NCBI RefSeq assembly: GCF_009646115.1
Contig: NZ_CP045720.1
Span: 1,302,001 to 1,366,000, forward strand
DNA: 64,000 bases
Source of the DNA: Pantoea eucalypti
GTDB taxonomy: Bacteria; Pseudomonadota; Gammaproteobacteria; Enterobacterales; Enterobacteriaceae
Direction of reading: 5' to 3'
This document shows, one piece after another, positions 55,711 to 63,794 of the stretch. How positions within the stretch are numbered: the stretch's first letter is position 1; every line of letters starts with the position of its first letter. The notes under the pieces are model-generated. The model was not told where the DNA came from. It searched no databases and saw nothing but the letters and a program-made list of their open reading frames with translations. The translations under genes were made by a program, and so were the position numbers.

Positions 55711-57066
55711 ATGAACAAAGCGCAGTTAACTTTTTTATTGTGCGCCCTGAGCGGCGTGTCAGTGAATGCGGTCTTTTCCGCACCCTTACCCAAAGCAGAA
55801 TTTAACTGGCGCGCAGCGCCGACCGAAGAACAGATTGCCAGCTTAACGCTGCGCGACGCCATTCTCCGGGCCTTCGCCCGTAATCCGAAAATCTCGGAAG
55901 CGGCGGCACAGATCCACGTTGGCGAGGGCGATCTTGATGCCGCCCGCAGCGCCTGGTATCCGCAAATCTCACTACAGGGTGCGGCGGGCCGCTCCCATCA
56001 GACTGACTCCGCCGGGAGCCTCAACAACAATGGCTCCGGCGGTATCACGCTTAGCCAGCTGCTCTACGACTTTGGGCGTACCGGCAGCGCCATCGATGAA
56101 CAGCATGCACTGTCAGAGGCTTATCGCTTCGGCCTGTTCGACTCCATGACCACCGTGGCGGAAGATACGCTGCAGGCCTACCTCGAAGTCAAACGCTACC
56201 AGGCGCTGGCAGACATCGCGCACACTAATATCGCTTCACTGCAGCGGGTGCGGGATATCGCGAAACTGCGCGCCGATGCGGGGCTCAACTCACAGTCAGA
56301 CGTGCTGCAGGCGGAAACCCGCATCGCCGCAATGCAGGCCACGCTTGAGCAGTATCGCGCCCAGCTGCGCTCCGCTACCGCCCAACTCACTGTACTGACC
56401 GGTGTGGTGCCCGCCACACTGCCAGAACTGCCCCAGGCACTCCTGAAACAGCAGATCACCCTCGACAAAATTGCCTATGAAAGCAGCGCGGCGGTGCGCA
56501 GCGCACAGTCTAAACAGGAGGCCGCCCGTGAACGGGTACGCCAGGCACAGTCCGGTCACTGGCCAACCATCAAAGTGCAGGCGGGCCGGACCCGCTATGA
56601 AAACGATCGCCAGTCTTACTGGGATGATGAAGTGCAGCTGCAGGTGGAAGCGCCGCTCTATCAGGGTGGCATGGTCAATGCCAAAACTGAATCAGCGGAG
56701 GGCGACCGTGAGGCAGCGCAGGCTGCAGTGCAGCAAGCCAAACTCGCCATTAATCAGAACGCCTCAACCGCCTATGCCGACATGATTGGCGCGCAGCAAC
56801 GGCAGGCTGCCGGGGAAGTGCAGCTGGCCAGCGCCGACCATACCCGCAATGTTTATGCCGATGAATATCGTCTGAGCAAGCGCAGCCTGAACGATCTGCT
56901 GAGTGTAGAACAGGATGTGTTTCAGGCTGACAGCTCACGTATCACCGCGCTCTACGATGGCTGGGACGCCACCGTACGCTATGCCGCCGCAGTAGACAAT
57001 CTGCTCGATATCATGGGTATCGATCGCCAGCAAAGCAGCGGCGATCTCCTTCCTTCGCTGCAATAG
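55711..57066 (+). CDS. TolC-family outer-membrane protein of the type I secretion system
   Basis: 451 residues from the ATG at 55711 (MNKAQLTFLLCALSGVSVNA), which gives a typical Sec signal peptide cleaved near residue 24. A TTG at 55699 is also open, but it would add four residues ahead of the signal. The mature part is a TolC/OEP protein: duplicated helical halves with LRDAILRAFARNPKISEAAA near residue 50, GGITLSQLLYDFGRTGSAID, and the corresponding second half VQLQVEAPLYQGGMVNAKTE-like motif. It would form the outer-membrane duct for adhesin export, the equivalent of Salmonella BapB. The ribosome site is weak; see the gap upstream. The ABC exporter gene starts 16 bases later. Confidence 0.93.
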   Translation: MNKAQLTFLLCALSGVSVNAVFSAPLPKAEFNWRAAPTEEQIASLTLRDAILRAFARNPKISEAAAQIHVGEGDLDAARSAWYPQISLQGAAGRSHQTDSAGSLNNNGSGGITLSQLLYDFGRTGSAIDEQHALSEAYRFGLFDSMTTVAEDTLQAYLEVKRYQALADIAHTNIASLQRVRDIAKLRADAGLNSQSDVLQAETRIAAMQATLEQYRAQLRSATAQLTVLTGVVPATLPELPQALLKQQITLDKIAYESSAAVRSAQSKQEAARERVRQAQSGHWPTIKVQAGRTRYENDRQSYWDDEVQLQVEAPLYQGGMVNAKTESAEGDREAAQAAVQQAKLAINQNASTAYADMIGAQQRQAAGEVQLASADHTRNVYADEYRLSKRSLNDLLSVEQDVFQADSSRITALYDGWDATVRYAAAVDNLLDIMGIDRQQSSGDLLPSLQ

Positions 57067-57082
57067 CGATAAGGCAAAAATC

Positions 57083-59227
57083 ATGAGTACGTTAACCCTG
57101 AACACCGATAACTGGATTGCCGCCATGCTGCGCGTCGCCGCGCGATTCGGTAAGCCTGCCGATGGCAAAACCCTGCGTCAGCAGATGCGCTGGTTTGAAC
57201 ATCTGCCGGTGTCACAGCAGCTGGAGCGGCTCTCCGGCCTGCTGGGACTGCATCTGACCATGGTGCCGCAGAACAAACTGCGCTGGCGTCAGGAGATCAC
57301 GCCGGTGGTGCTGGTGCTGGAAAATGCCAGCGTAGCGGTGCTGGAGAATATCGATGCGGACGGCAGCGCGCGTTACTGGCTCAGTGAAGGCGGCGATGTG
57401 GTGCGTGAAAGCGCCTTATCGGAGCTGCTGACACGTGCTCAGGGCGATGTTGGCGTGATTGGGGTGGCGGCGCGTGGCCGTGATGCGCGCATCGACGAAT
57501 TCATTCAGCCTTATGAGCCACACTGGTTCTGGAAAAACTTTCGCGGCATGGGGCGTCGTATCACCGAGATCTCACTGGCGTCGGTGATCGGTAATGTGCT
57601 GGCACTGGCCGGAATTCTCTTTTCGATGCAGGTCTACGATCGGGTGATTCCGGCGCAGTCACAGTCCACGCTGTGGGTGCTGTTTGTCGGGGTACTGATT
57701 GCTGCGGCTATTGAATATCTTATCCGGCTGATGCGAACCCAGGTCTCAGATTTAATGGGTAAACGCATCGACCTGAAAGTTTCCGCCATGCTGTTTGCCC
57801 GGGCGATGAGCATCCGTAATGAGGCGCGGCCGAAATCGACCGGCTCATTTATCTCGCAACTGCGTGAGATCGACCAGGTGCGCGAGTTGCTGACCTCGAC
57901 CACGGTTGGTGCCGCGGCCGATCTGCCGTTTGTTATCCTGTTCCTGTTCATCATGTCGTTTATAGGCGGCTGGCTGGTGCTGATTCCGCTGGCGGCGATC
58001 CCGCTGATCGTCATTCCGGGTCTGCTGGTTCAGATTCCCATGGCGCGGCTGGCTAAAGAGGGGCTGCGTGAGGGCGCGCTGCGTAATGCCGTGCTGGTGG
58101 AGACCATTGAAGGCATTGAGGATATCAAGGCGCTTCAGGCCGAACCCTATTTCCAGCGTCAGTGGGAGCAGACGCATGAAGTCAGCGCCGCGATCAGCAA
58201 TCAGCAGCGATTGTGGGGCGCGCGCCTTACCGGCTGGGCATCGACGGTGCAGCAGCTCACCTATGCAGGGATGCTGGTGTTTGGGGTTTACCTGGTGCTC
58301 GATTCACACATCACCACCGGTACGCTGGTCGCCTGTAGCCTGCTCTCATCCCGCACTATCGCTCCACTGATGCAGCTGACCATGGTCTTCTCACGCTGGC
58401 AGCACGCCAAAATGGCGATGAAAGGGCTGGATGAGTTGCTGAAAAAGCCGCTCGATCAACCTGAAGCCGCCACGCTGGCGCACTGTCCGACGCTCACCGG
58501 CCAGTACGATCTGCGCAATGTGCATTACAGCTATGACGAAGAGAATGAAAAAAATGTGCTCAACGTGCAGCAGCTGCAGATCAAGCCCGGCGAGAAGATT
58601 GCCATTCTGGGTAAGGTCGGGGCAGGGAAGTCGACCTTGCTGAAGATTCTTGCCGGTCAGGCACAGGCCAGTCAGGGCAAGGTGATTGTTGATGGTGTCG
58701 ATATTGAGCGTATCGATCCCACTGATTTACGCCGTCAGCTCGGGTGGCTGTCGCATGACTCCCGCCTCTTCTTTGGCACGCTGCGGCAGAACCTGATGCT
58801 GGGCAATCCCCATGCCAGCGAACAGGAGATGCTGCAGGCGCTGCGTATCAGCGGCGCACTGTCGCTGATCCAGCAGGACGCCGCCAGCCTGGATCGTATT
58901 ATCAATGAAGGCGGTCGCGGGCTCTCTGGCGGGCAACGTCAGATGGTGATGCTGAGCCGATTGATCCTGCGTCAGCCGCAGGTGGTGCTGCTGGATGAAC
59001 CCACTGCGGCAATGGATGAACAGCTGGAGGAGCATGTGATTCGTCAGCTGCAGGGCTGGATCAGCGGCCGGACGCTGGTGCTGGTGACGCACCGTCCGGC
59101 ACTGCTGAAAATGGTCGATCGTATTGTGGTGATGGATAACGGGCGCATTGTCGCTGATGGTCCGCGCGACGAGATCCTGCGCCGCGCGACTGCACCTGCT
59201 ACGGCAGGTAAAGGAGATGTGGCATGA
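57083..59227 (+). CDS. Type I secretion ABC transporter, LapB/BapC-like
   Basis: 714 residues. Residues 1-135 form a C39-peptidase-like domain without an evident catalytic cysteine, as in LapB-type exporters that bind but do not cleave their substrate. The transmembrane domain (about 155-430) has six hydrophobic segments. The ATPase has Walker A GKVGAGKST (from residue 510), signature LSGGQRQ (614) and Walker B VVLLDEPTAAMD with Asp638/Glu639, followed by the VTHR switch. It energises adhesin export across the inner membrane. The stop overlaps the start of the adaptor gene by four bases. Confidence 0.95.
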   Translation: MSTLTLNTDNWIAAMLRVAARFGKPADGKTLRQQMRWFEHLPVSQQLERLSGLLGLHLTMVPQNKLRWRQEITPVVLVLENASVAVLENIDADGSARYWLSEGGDVVRESALSELLTRAQGDVGVIGVAARGRDARIDEFIQPYEPHWFWKNFRGMGRRITEISLASVIGNVLALAGILFSMQVYDRVIPAQSQSTLWVLFVGVLIAAAIEYLIRLMRTQVSDLMGKRIDLKVSAMLFARAMSIRNEARPKSTGSFISQLREIDQVRELLTSTTVGAAADLPFVILFLFIMSFIGGWLVLIPLAAIPLIVIPGLLVQIPMARLAKEGLREGALRNAVLVETIEGIEDIKALQAEPYFQRQWEQTHEVSAAISNQQRLWGARLTGWASTVQQLTYAGMLVFGVYLVLDSHITTGTLVACSLLSSRTIAPLMQLTMVFSRWQHAKMAMKGLDELLKKPLDQPEAATLAHCPTLTGQYDLRNVHYSYDEENEKNVLNVQQLQIKPGEKIAILGKVGAGKSTLLKILAGQAQASQGKVIVDGVDIERIDPTDLRRQLGWLSHDSRLFFGTLRQNLMLGNPHASEQEMLQALRISGALSLIQQDAASLDRIINEGGRGLSGGQRQMVMLSRLILRQPQVVLLDEPTAAMDEQLEEHVIRQLQGWISGRTLVLVTHRPALLKMVDRIVVMDNGRIVADGPRDEILRRATAPATAGKGDVA

Positions 59228-60393
59228 GTCTGGTGATTGTTGATAAAGATCTTGCCCGTCATGAGCGCCGGACATCAGCGATTATCTGGCTCTGCACCGC
59301 CGCGCTGGCGATATTTCTGATCTGGGCGCACTTTGCCATTCTGGATGAGGTCACAGTGGGCACCGGTAAAGTGACGCCCTCCAGCCGCGCGCAGGTGATC
59401 GACAGCCTGGATGGCGGCATCGTCAAACAGCTTAATGTGCATGAAGGTGACATTGTTGAGAAAGGGCAGGTGCTGGCGACCCTCGATCCAACGCGCTTTC
59501 AGTCAAATTTCGGTGAAGCGCAGGCTAAAGTGCGCACGCTGCGTGCCTCGTCCGAGCGGCTGGAAGCGGAGCTGTCGGGCACGCCGCTGAAGTTCAGTGC
59601 CGAAACGCTGAAGGAGCCGAATCTGGTTACGCGCGAGCGGCAGCTCTATGAGTCGCGACGTCGTAATCTCACTGAAACCATCAGTAACCTGCAGCAGTCG
59701 CTGAAACTGGTGCAGGATGAGCTGCGGCTCACCGAACCGCTGGTGGCGAAAGGCGCGGCAGGGCAGGTTGAGGTGATCCGTCTGCGTCGTCAGGTCAGCG
59801 ATCTACGTGGCAAAATCGACGAAGCGCGCAATGACTATCTGGTGCGCGCTCACGAAGAGCAGGTGAAAAACAATGCGGAACTGGATGCGCAGTTGCAGGT
59901 TGCCGCAGGCAAAGAGGATCAGCTGACGCGCGCGACGCTCTACTCGCCGGTGCGCGGCATCGTCAAAGATATTCAGGTCACCACGGTGGGTGGTGTACTG
60001 GAACCGGGCGGTAAACTGATGGAAATTGTGCCGCTGGAGGATCAACTGCTGATTGAGACGCGTATCAATCCACGCGATATCGCCTGGATTCGGCCCGGAC
60101 TGGCCGCCACCGTGAAAGTCACCGCCTATGACTCCTCTATTTATGGCGATCTGCACGGCGAAGTGGAAACGGTGTCGCCAGACACGCTGCAGGATGAGGT
60201 GAAACGTGATCAATATTATTATCGTGTCTACGTTCGTACCCAGAAAGCCGAGCTGACCAACCGCGCTGGCCGAAAATTCCCGATTGTGCCCGGAATGGTG
60301 GCCAATGTGGAGATTAAAACCGGTCAGAAATCCGTCATGGATTACCTGATTAAACCACTGAATAAAGTCAAAGAATCGCTGCGCGAGCGCTGA
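59224..60393 (+). CDS. HlyD-family periplasmic adaptor of the type I secretion system
   Basis: 389 residues. A short cytoplasmic end and one membrane segment (about 17-40, IIWLCTAALAIFLIWAHFA) precede a biotinyl-lipoyl-like half (VTPSSRAQVIDSLDGGIVKQ), a coiled-coil hairpin (about 95-215) and the second lipoyl half with the beta-barrel (YSPVRGIVKDIQVTTVGGVL). It links the ABC exporter to the TolC-like duct, the equivalent of Salmonella BapD. AAGGAGATG precedes the ATG, which overlaps the ABC gene stop. Confidence 0.95.
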   Translation: MSLVIVDKDLARHERRTSAIIWLCTAALAIFLIWAHFAILDEVTVGTGKVTPSSRAQVIDSLDGGIVKQLNVHEGDIVEKGQVLATLDPTRFQSNFGEAQAKVRTLRASSERLEAELSGTPLKFSAETLKEPNLVTRERQLYESRRRNLTETISNLQQSLKLVQDELRLTEPLVAKGAAGQVEVIRLRRQVSDLRGKIDEARNDYLVRAHEEQVKNNAELDAQLQVAAGKEDQLTRATLYSPVRGIVKDIQVTTVGGVLEPGGKLMEIVPLEDQLLIETRINPRDIAWIRPGLAATVKVTAYDSSIYGDLHGEVETVSPDTLQDEVKRDQYYYRVYVRTQKAELTNRAGRKFPIVPGMVANVEIKTGQKSVMDYLIKPLNKVKESLRER

Positions 60394-60574
60394 AAATGCG
60401 GTCCAGCTGAGAGGCTTATTTGCTTAATTACGGTGATAAATTAACATGGCGGATATTCAGACTATCCGGGCACAAAGTGTGCGCAATTTAACAAACTGTG
60501 CGGAAGCAGAGTGAAGTTAATTTAACCACGTTAAAAATGTTTACGAAGATATAGTGCGACGGCGAATGACAGGC

Positions 60575-60668
60575 AAAAAAATGCCGGACAGATTGTCCGG
60601 CGGGAAATAATAAGTTGTACATCTCATTCGGGGAGAATGAAGGTAATAATGGAATAAATGATGATAGC
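60575..60668 (-). ncRNA. micF: MicF antisense regulatory RNA
   Basis: On the minus strand a 94-nt transcript starts GCTATCATCATTTATTCC, which matches the 5' end of E. coli MicF, and ends in a perfect 8-bp hairpin gccggaca/tgtccggc (60583-60601) followed by a run of T (60575-60581 on plus). Length and position (divergent from ompC, 323 bp upstream) match E. coli. MicF pairs with ompF mRNA through its 5' end to repress the porin. The 3' part and terminator stem differ from E. coli, while the seed end is conserved. Confidence 0.9.
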
Positions 60669-60822
60669 GGGGTCTATTCTATTATCAGATGTCGTATAAG
60701 TTTTATCATTCAGTGCTTCAGAATGCTCTGATGTAAACTGTTGATAACAAAGATATCGGAAGGGGTGTATCAATTTGTGCGGTTTTTTTTACCGATCTGT
60801 GCTGGTTATTAGTTCCCCGCTA

Positions 60823-60882
60823 TTTACATTATGAAATAACTGTTTCGATGGATGAAACAGTTTTGGAAATTTAGTAGCATTT
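60823..60882 (+). promoter_or_regulatory. Three OmpR boxes upstream of ompC
   Basis: Three consecutive 20-bp sites resemble E. coli C1, C2 and C3: TTTACATTATGAAATAACTG (60823-60842), TTTCGATGGATGAAACAGTT (60843-60862) and TTGGAAATTTAGTAGCATTT (60863-60882). C1 and C2 have the TGAAA core in the same place. A -10 region should lie near 60900. The conserved spacing suggests osmotic control through EnvZ/OmpR. Confidence 0.8.
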
Positions 60883-60991
60883 TCCTGGTGGATTATTACC
60901 CGCTATAAAACAACAATGACCTGCCGGCTGAATTTTTAATCATTCAGTTAGCAGTGGCAAATTATAAAGGCATATAACAGAGGGTAATAAA

Positions 60992-62104
60992 ATGAAACGT
61001 CGCGTTCTCTCCCTGATGATTCCTGCACTGCTGGTTGCAGCAGGATCAGCAAACGCAGCTGAAATCTATAATAAAGACGGCAACAAATTAGATCTCTTCG
61101 GTAAAGTTGACGGCCTGCACTACTTCTCTGACAACAGCAGTTCCGACGGCGACCAGTCATACGTTCGCTTCGGCTTCAAAGGCGAAACAGAAATCAGCAA
61201 TCAGCTGACCGGTTACGGCCAGTGGGAATACCAGGCAGCACTAAACAACTCTGAAGACCAGGGGACAGCAGACAGCTTTACCCGTGTTGGGTTCGCCGGT
61301 GTGAAATTTGGTGATGCGGGATCCTTCGACTATGGTCGTAACTACGGCGTAGCCTATGACATCGGCGCATGGACTGACGTGCTGCCTGAGTTCGGCGGCG
61401 ATACCTATGGCGCGGATAACTTCATGTATCAGCGCGGTAACGGCATGGCGACCTACCGTAACAACAATTTCTTCGGTCTGGTGGATGGCTGGAACTTCGC
61501 AGTCCAGTATCAGGGTAAGAATGGCAACAGCAGCGAGTCACCGAATGGTCGTGACGTGCTGGGCCAGAACGGCGACGGCTGGGGTCTGAGCACGACCTAT
61601 GATCTGGGTTCAGGCTTCGGCATTGGTGCGGCAACCTTCCAGTCTGACCGTACCAACGACCAGAACAGCGAAACATCAGGTATCCTCGGCCATGGCGATA
61701 AAGCGTCAGTGTATACTGGCGGTCTGAAATATGACGCGAACAACGTCTATCTGGCAGCGATGTACTCACGCTCCTTCAACGCAACCCGCTTCGGCAGCAC
61801 CGACTCTTCAGCGTTTGGTTATGCGGATAAAGCGGATAACTGGGAACTGGTTGCGCAGTATCAATTCGACTTTGGTCTGCGCCCATCTCTGGCCTACGTG
61901 ACCTCACGTGGCACCGATGTTCAGAACTGGGGCACACAGAATCTGAAAAAATATATCGATGTTGGCGCGACGTATTACTTCAACAAAAACATGTCTACCT
62001 ATGTTGATTACCAGATCAACCTGCTGGACGACAACGCCTTCACCGACGCGGCCGGTATCAATACCGACGACGTGGTGGGTGTAGGCCTGGTTTACCAGTT
62101 CTAA
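60992..62104 (+). CDS. ompC: Outer-membrane porin OmpC
   Basis: 370 residues (E. coli 367). Signal peptide [20 protein letters not shown] with cleavage after NAA-type residues near 21-22, then [20 protein letters not shown], the usual mature porin start. LPEFGGDTY is the constriction loop L3, and the chain ends in YQF, the terminal aromatic needed for barrel assembly. It forms a trimeric 16-stranded general porin. The leader closely resembles the E. coli ompC leader (cagtggcaa, aaggcatataacagaggg), which is a target of small RNAs. MicF and three OmpR boxes lie upstream. Confidence 0.96.
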   Translation: MKRRVLSLMIPALLVAAGSANAAEIYNKDGNKLDLFGKVDGLHYFSDNSSSDGDQSYVRFGFKGETEISNQLTGYGQWEYQAALNNSEDQGTADSFTRVGFAGVKFGDAGSFDYGRNYGVAYDIGAWTDVLPEFGGDTYGADNFMYQRGNGMATYRNNNFFGLVDGWNFAVQYQGKNGNSSESPNGRDVLGQNGDGWGLSTTYDLGSGFGIGAATFQSDRTNDQNSETSGILGHGDKASVYTGGLKYDANNVYLAAMYSRSFNATRFGSTDSSAFGYADKADNWELVAQYQFDFGLRPSLAYVTSRGTDVQNWGTQNLKKYIDVGATYYFNKNMSTYVDYQINLLDDNAFTDAAGINTDDVVGVGLVYQF

Positions 62105-62111
62105 GTGATAA

Positions 62112-62137
62112 GGGAGCGCAGTTACGGCTGCGCTCCT
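62112..62137. terminator. Probable terminator hairpin after ompC
   Basis: A 9-bp stem ggagcgcag/ctgcgctcc (62113-62121 and 62128-62136) starts eight bases after the ompC stop. Only a weak T tract follows, so it may act mainly as an mRNA 3' stabiliser. It overlaps the end of a small minus-strand frame. Confidence 0.6.
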
Positions 62138-62316
62138 GCGTTATCTTCCGGGCTAAACGCATCAGCCTTTGGCCACTTCGTTGCTTCCGGCGCCGTTGTT
62201 TCTGATGACATAACGCTGCCAAACCGCGCGCCTTCAAATGCCACGCCTGCCAGAGTAAAAGCAGAAAAGCTCAACCAGTGATGCCATGCTGACTGCCACT
62301 TCTGTGAATTTTTCAT
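62122..62316 (-). CDS. Small ORF of 64 codons, possible membrane protein
   Basis: From the ATG at 62316, 64 residues: MKNSQKWQSAWHHWLSFSAF, then a hydrophobic stretch to about residue 28, then a polar acidic tail ending DNAGAQP. GAGAGG lies seven bases before the start, a good ribosome site. I do not recognise it. Its end overlaps the hairpin behind ompC on the opposite strand. A longer frame reaches 62340, but the ribosome site favours 62316. The call rests on the ribosome site and the hydrophobic segment only. Confidence 0.4.
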   Translation of the reverse strand: MKNSQKWQSAWHHWLSFSAFTLAGVAFEGARFGSVMSSETTAPEATKWPKADAFSPEDNAGAQP

Positions 62317-62465
62317 TCTGCACCTCTCAGAGATAAACACTGTTTCAACAGTGCAGAATTCATGCCAGCTTTACCGCTCTCACAGCCACAGGCGTTACGC
62401 CCGTTTTGATACACTTGCCGCGCACGTCAGGGAGCGATTGCCCCAATCAGGTGCAGTTAAGCCCG

Positions 62466-62576
62466 TTACTGGCGCGGCCGGGAAGGGGTCATGTGACGAT
62501 GACGACGCTGTTCGACAACTTTATAACTGCCGTAAACAAACAGACCCAGGGCAACGACCAGAATCGCATAGATCAT
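62466..62576 (-). CDS. Small predicted membrane protein, 36 residues
   Basis: On the minus strand the ATG at 62576 opens 36 codons to a TAA at 62466-62468. AAGGAG stands six bases before the start, a near-perfect ribosome site. The protein begins MIYAILVVALGLFVYGSYKV, a clear single membrane segment, followed by a basic tail VEQRRHRHMTPSRPRQ. This is the layout of many small single-pass inner-membrane proteins of enterobacteria, with the basic tail in the cytoplasm. I do not recognise the sequence. It lies between ompC and apbE with its own upstream region of about 170 bp. Confidence 0.68.
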   Translation of the reverse strand: MIYAILVVALGLFVYGSYKVVEQRRHRHMTPSRPRQ

Positions 62577-62747
62577 CTGTAGCTCCTTACTTTGATTAAT
62601 GTTAATCCCCTGTCGCGAGGCGGGATCAGGATAGATGACCGGGGAATGCTCTCGTGATTCAGTGAAATATTCAACTCTATTTAAGCGAATTTACCCAAAC
62701 TTTATGCTTTGTAGTGGCTATTCATAAAGTGTTACAGGCGAGGAATG

Positions 62748-63794
62748 ATGAGTTATAAGATTAATCTGCTGTTTATGTCGATTTTAATTCTGACGGCGGC
62801 GGGCTGTGATCAATCAGCACCGACAACAGCGATGGTGCTGGAAGGAAAAACCATGGGCACCGTCTGGCGGGTGAGCCTGGCGGGTGTTGAGAGTAAGCGT
62901 AAAGCGGCCTTACAGCAGCGGATTCAGCAGCAGCTGGACGCGGATGATGCTGAGCTCTCCACCTGGAAGCCGGACTCTGCGTTATCGCGCTTTAACCAGA
63001 GCCGTGACCTGTCACCGCAGCCGGTGAGTGAAAACATGGCGGACATTGTCACGACCTCGCTGCGGATTGGCCGTAAAACCGGCGGGGCGATGGACATTAC
63101 CGTCGGTCCACTGGTTAATTTATGGGGCTTTGGCCCGACGAAACAGCCCATCCATACACCGGATGTAGCCCAAATTGCCGCCGCCCGTGCGCAGACCGGA
63201 TTGCAGCATCTGAGAGTGCTGCAGGGTGCGGATGGACAATGGTTGCAGAAAGATTTGCCAGAGCTCTATGTCGATCTCTCGACGGTGGGTGAGGGCTTTG
63301 CCACCGATCATCTGGCACGGCTGATGGAGCAGCTCGGTATCAACAACTATCTGGTGTCAGTCGGCGGTGCCGTGCTGAGCCGGGGTCTTAATGCGCAACA
63401 GCAGCCGTGGCGGGTGGCGATCCAGAAACCCACCGATCAGGAGAATGCGGTTCAGGCACGCGTGAGTCTGCAGGGACACGGTATCAGTACATCCGGCAGC
63501 TATCGCAACTATTATGAACTGGACGGCAAGCGCATTTCTCATGTGATCGATCCCGTTACCGGACGACCCATTGAGCATAAACTGGTTTCTGCCACGGTGA
63601 TTGCCACCACGGCGCTGGAAGCCGATGGCTGGGACACCGGACTGATGGTGCTCGGCACCGAGAAAGCCAAAGCGCTGGCAATTGAACAGCATCTGGCGGT
63701 CTATCTGATCAGCAAGCAGGGCGATAAATTTGTCAGCTGGATGTCGCCGCAGTTTGCTGCTTTTCTGATTCCCGCTGAATCCGGAGAACCCTGA
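62748..63794 (+). CDS. apbE: FAD:protein FMN transferase ApbE (lipoprotein)
   Basis: About 348 residues (E. coli 351). It uses FAD to attach FMN covalently to a threonine of target flavoproteins in or near the periplasm. The N-terminus is a lipoprotein signal with lipobox LTAAGC (Cys near residue 20). Family motifs include GKTMGTVWRV, TGGAMDITVGPLVNLWGFGP and SVGGAVLSRG, then HVIDPVTGRPIEHKLVSATV. Two adjacent ATGs exist at 62745 and 62748; GAGG is one base from the first and four from the second, so the second is preferred. The stop overlaps the alkB start by one base (TGATG). Confidence 0.94.
   Translation: MSYKINLLFMSILILTAAGCDQSAPTTAMVLEGKTMGTVWRVSLAGVESKRKAALQQRIQQQLDADDAELSTWKPDSALSRFNQSRDLSPQPVSENMADIVTTSLRIGRKTGGAMDITVGPLVNLWGFGPTKQPIHTPDVAQIAAARAQTGLQHLRVLQGADGQWLQKDLPELYVDLSTVGEGFATDHLARLMEQLGINNYLVSVGGAVLSRGLNAQQQPWRVAIQKPTDQENAVQARVSLQGHGISTSGSYRNYYELDGKRISHVIDPVTGRPIEHKLVSATVIATTALEADGWDTGLMVLGTEKAKALAIEQHLAVYLISKQGDKFVSWMSPQFAAFLIPAESGEP

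Noticed and set aside
33509..60574. Genomic island with integrase or attachment sites
   Set aside because: No integrase, transposase, tRNA or flanking direct repeat could be seen, so only the synteny difference is reported.
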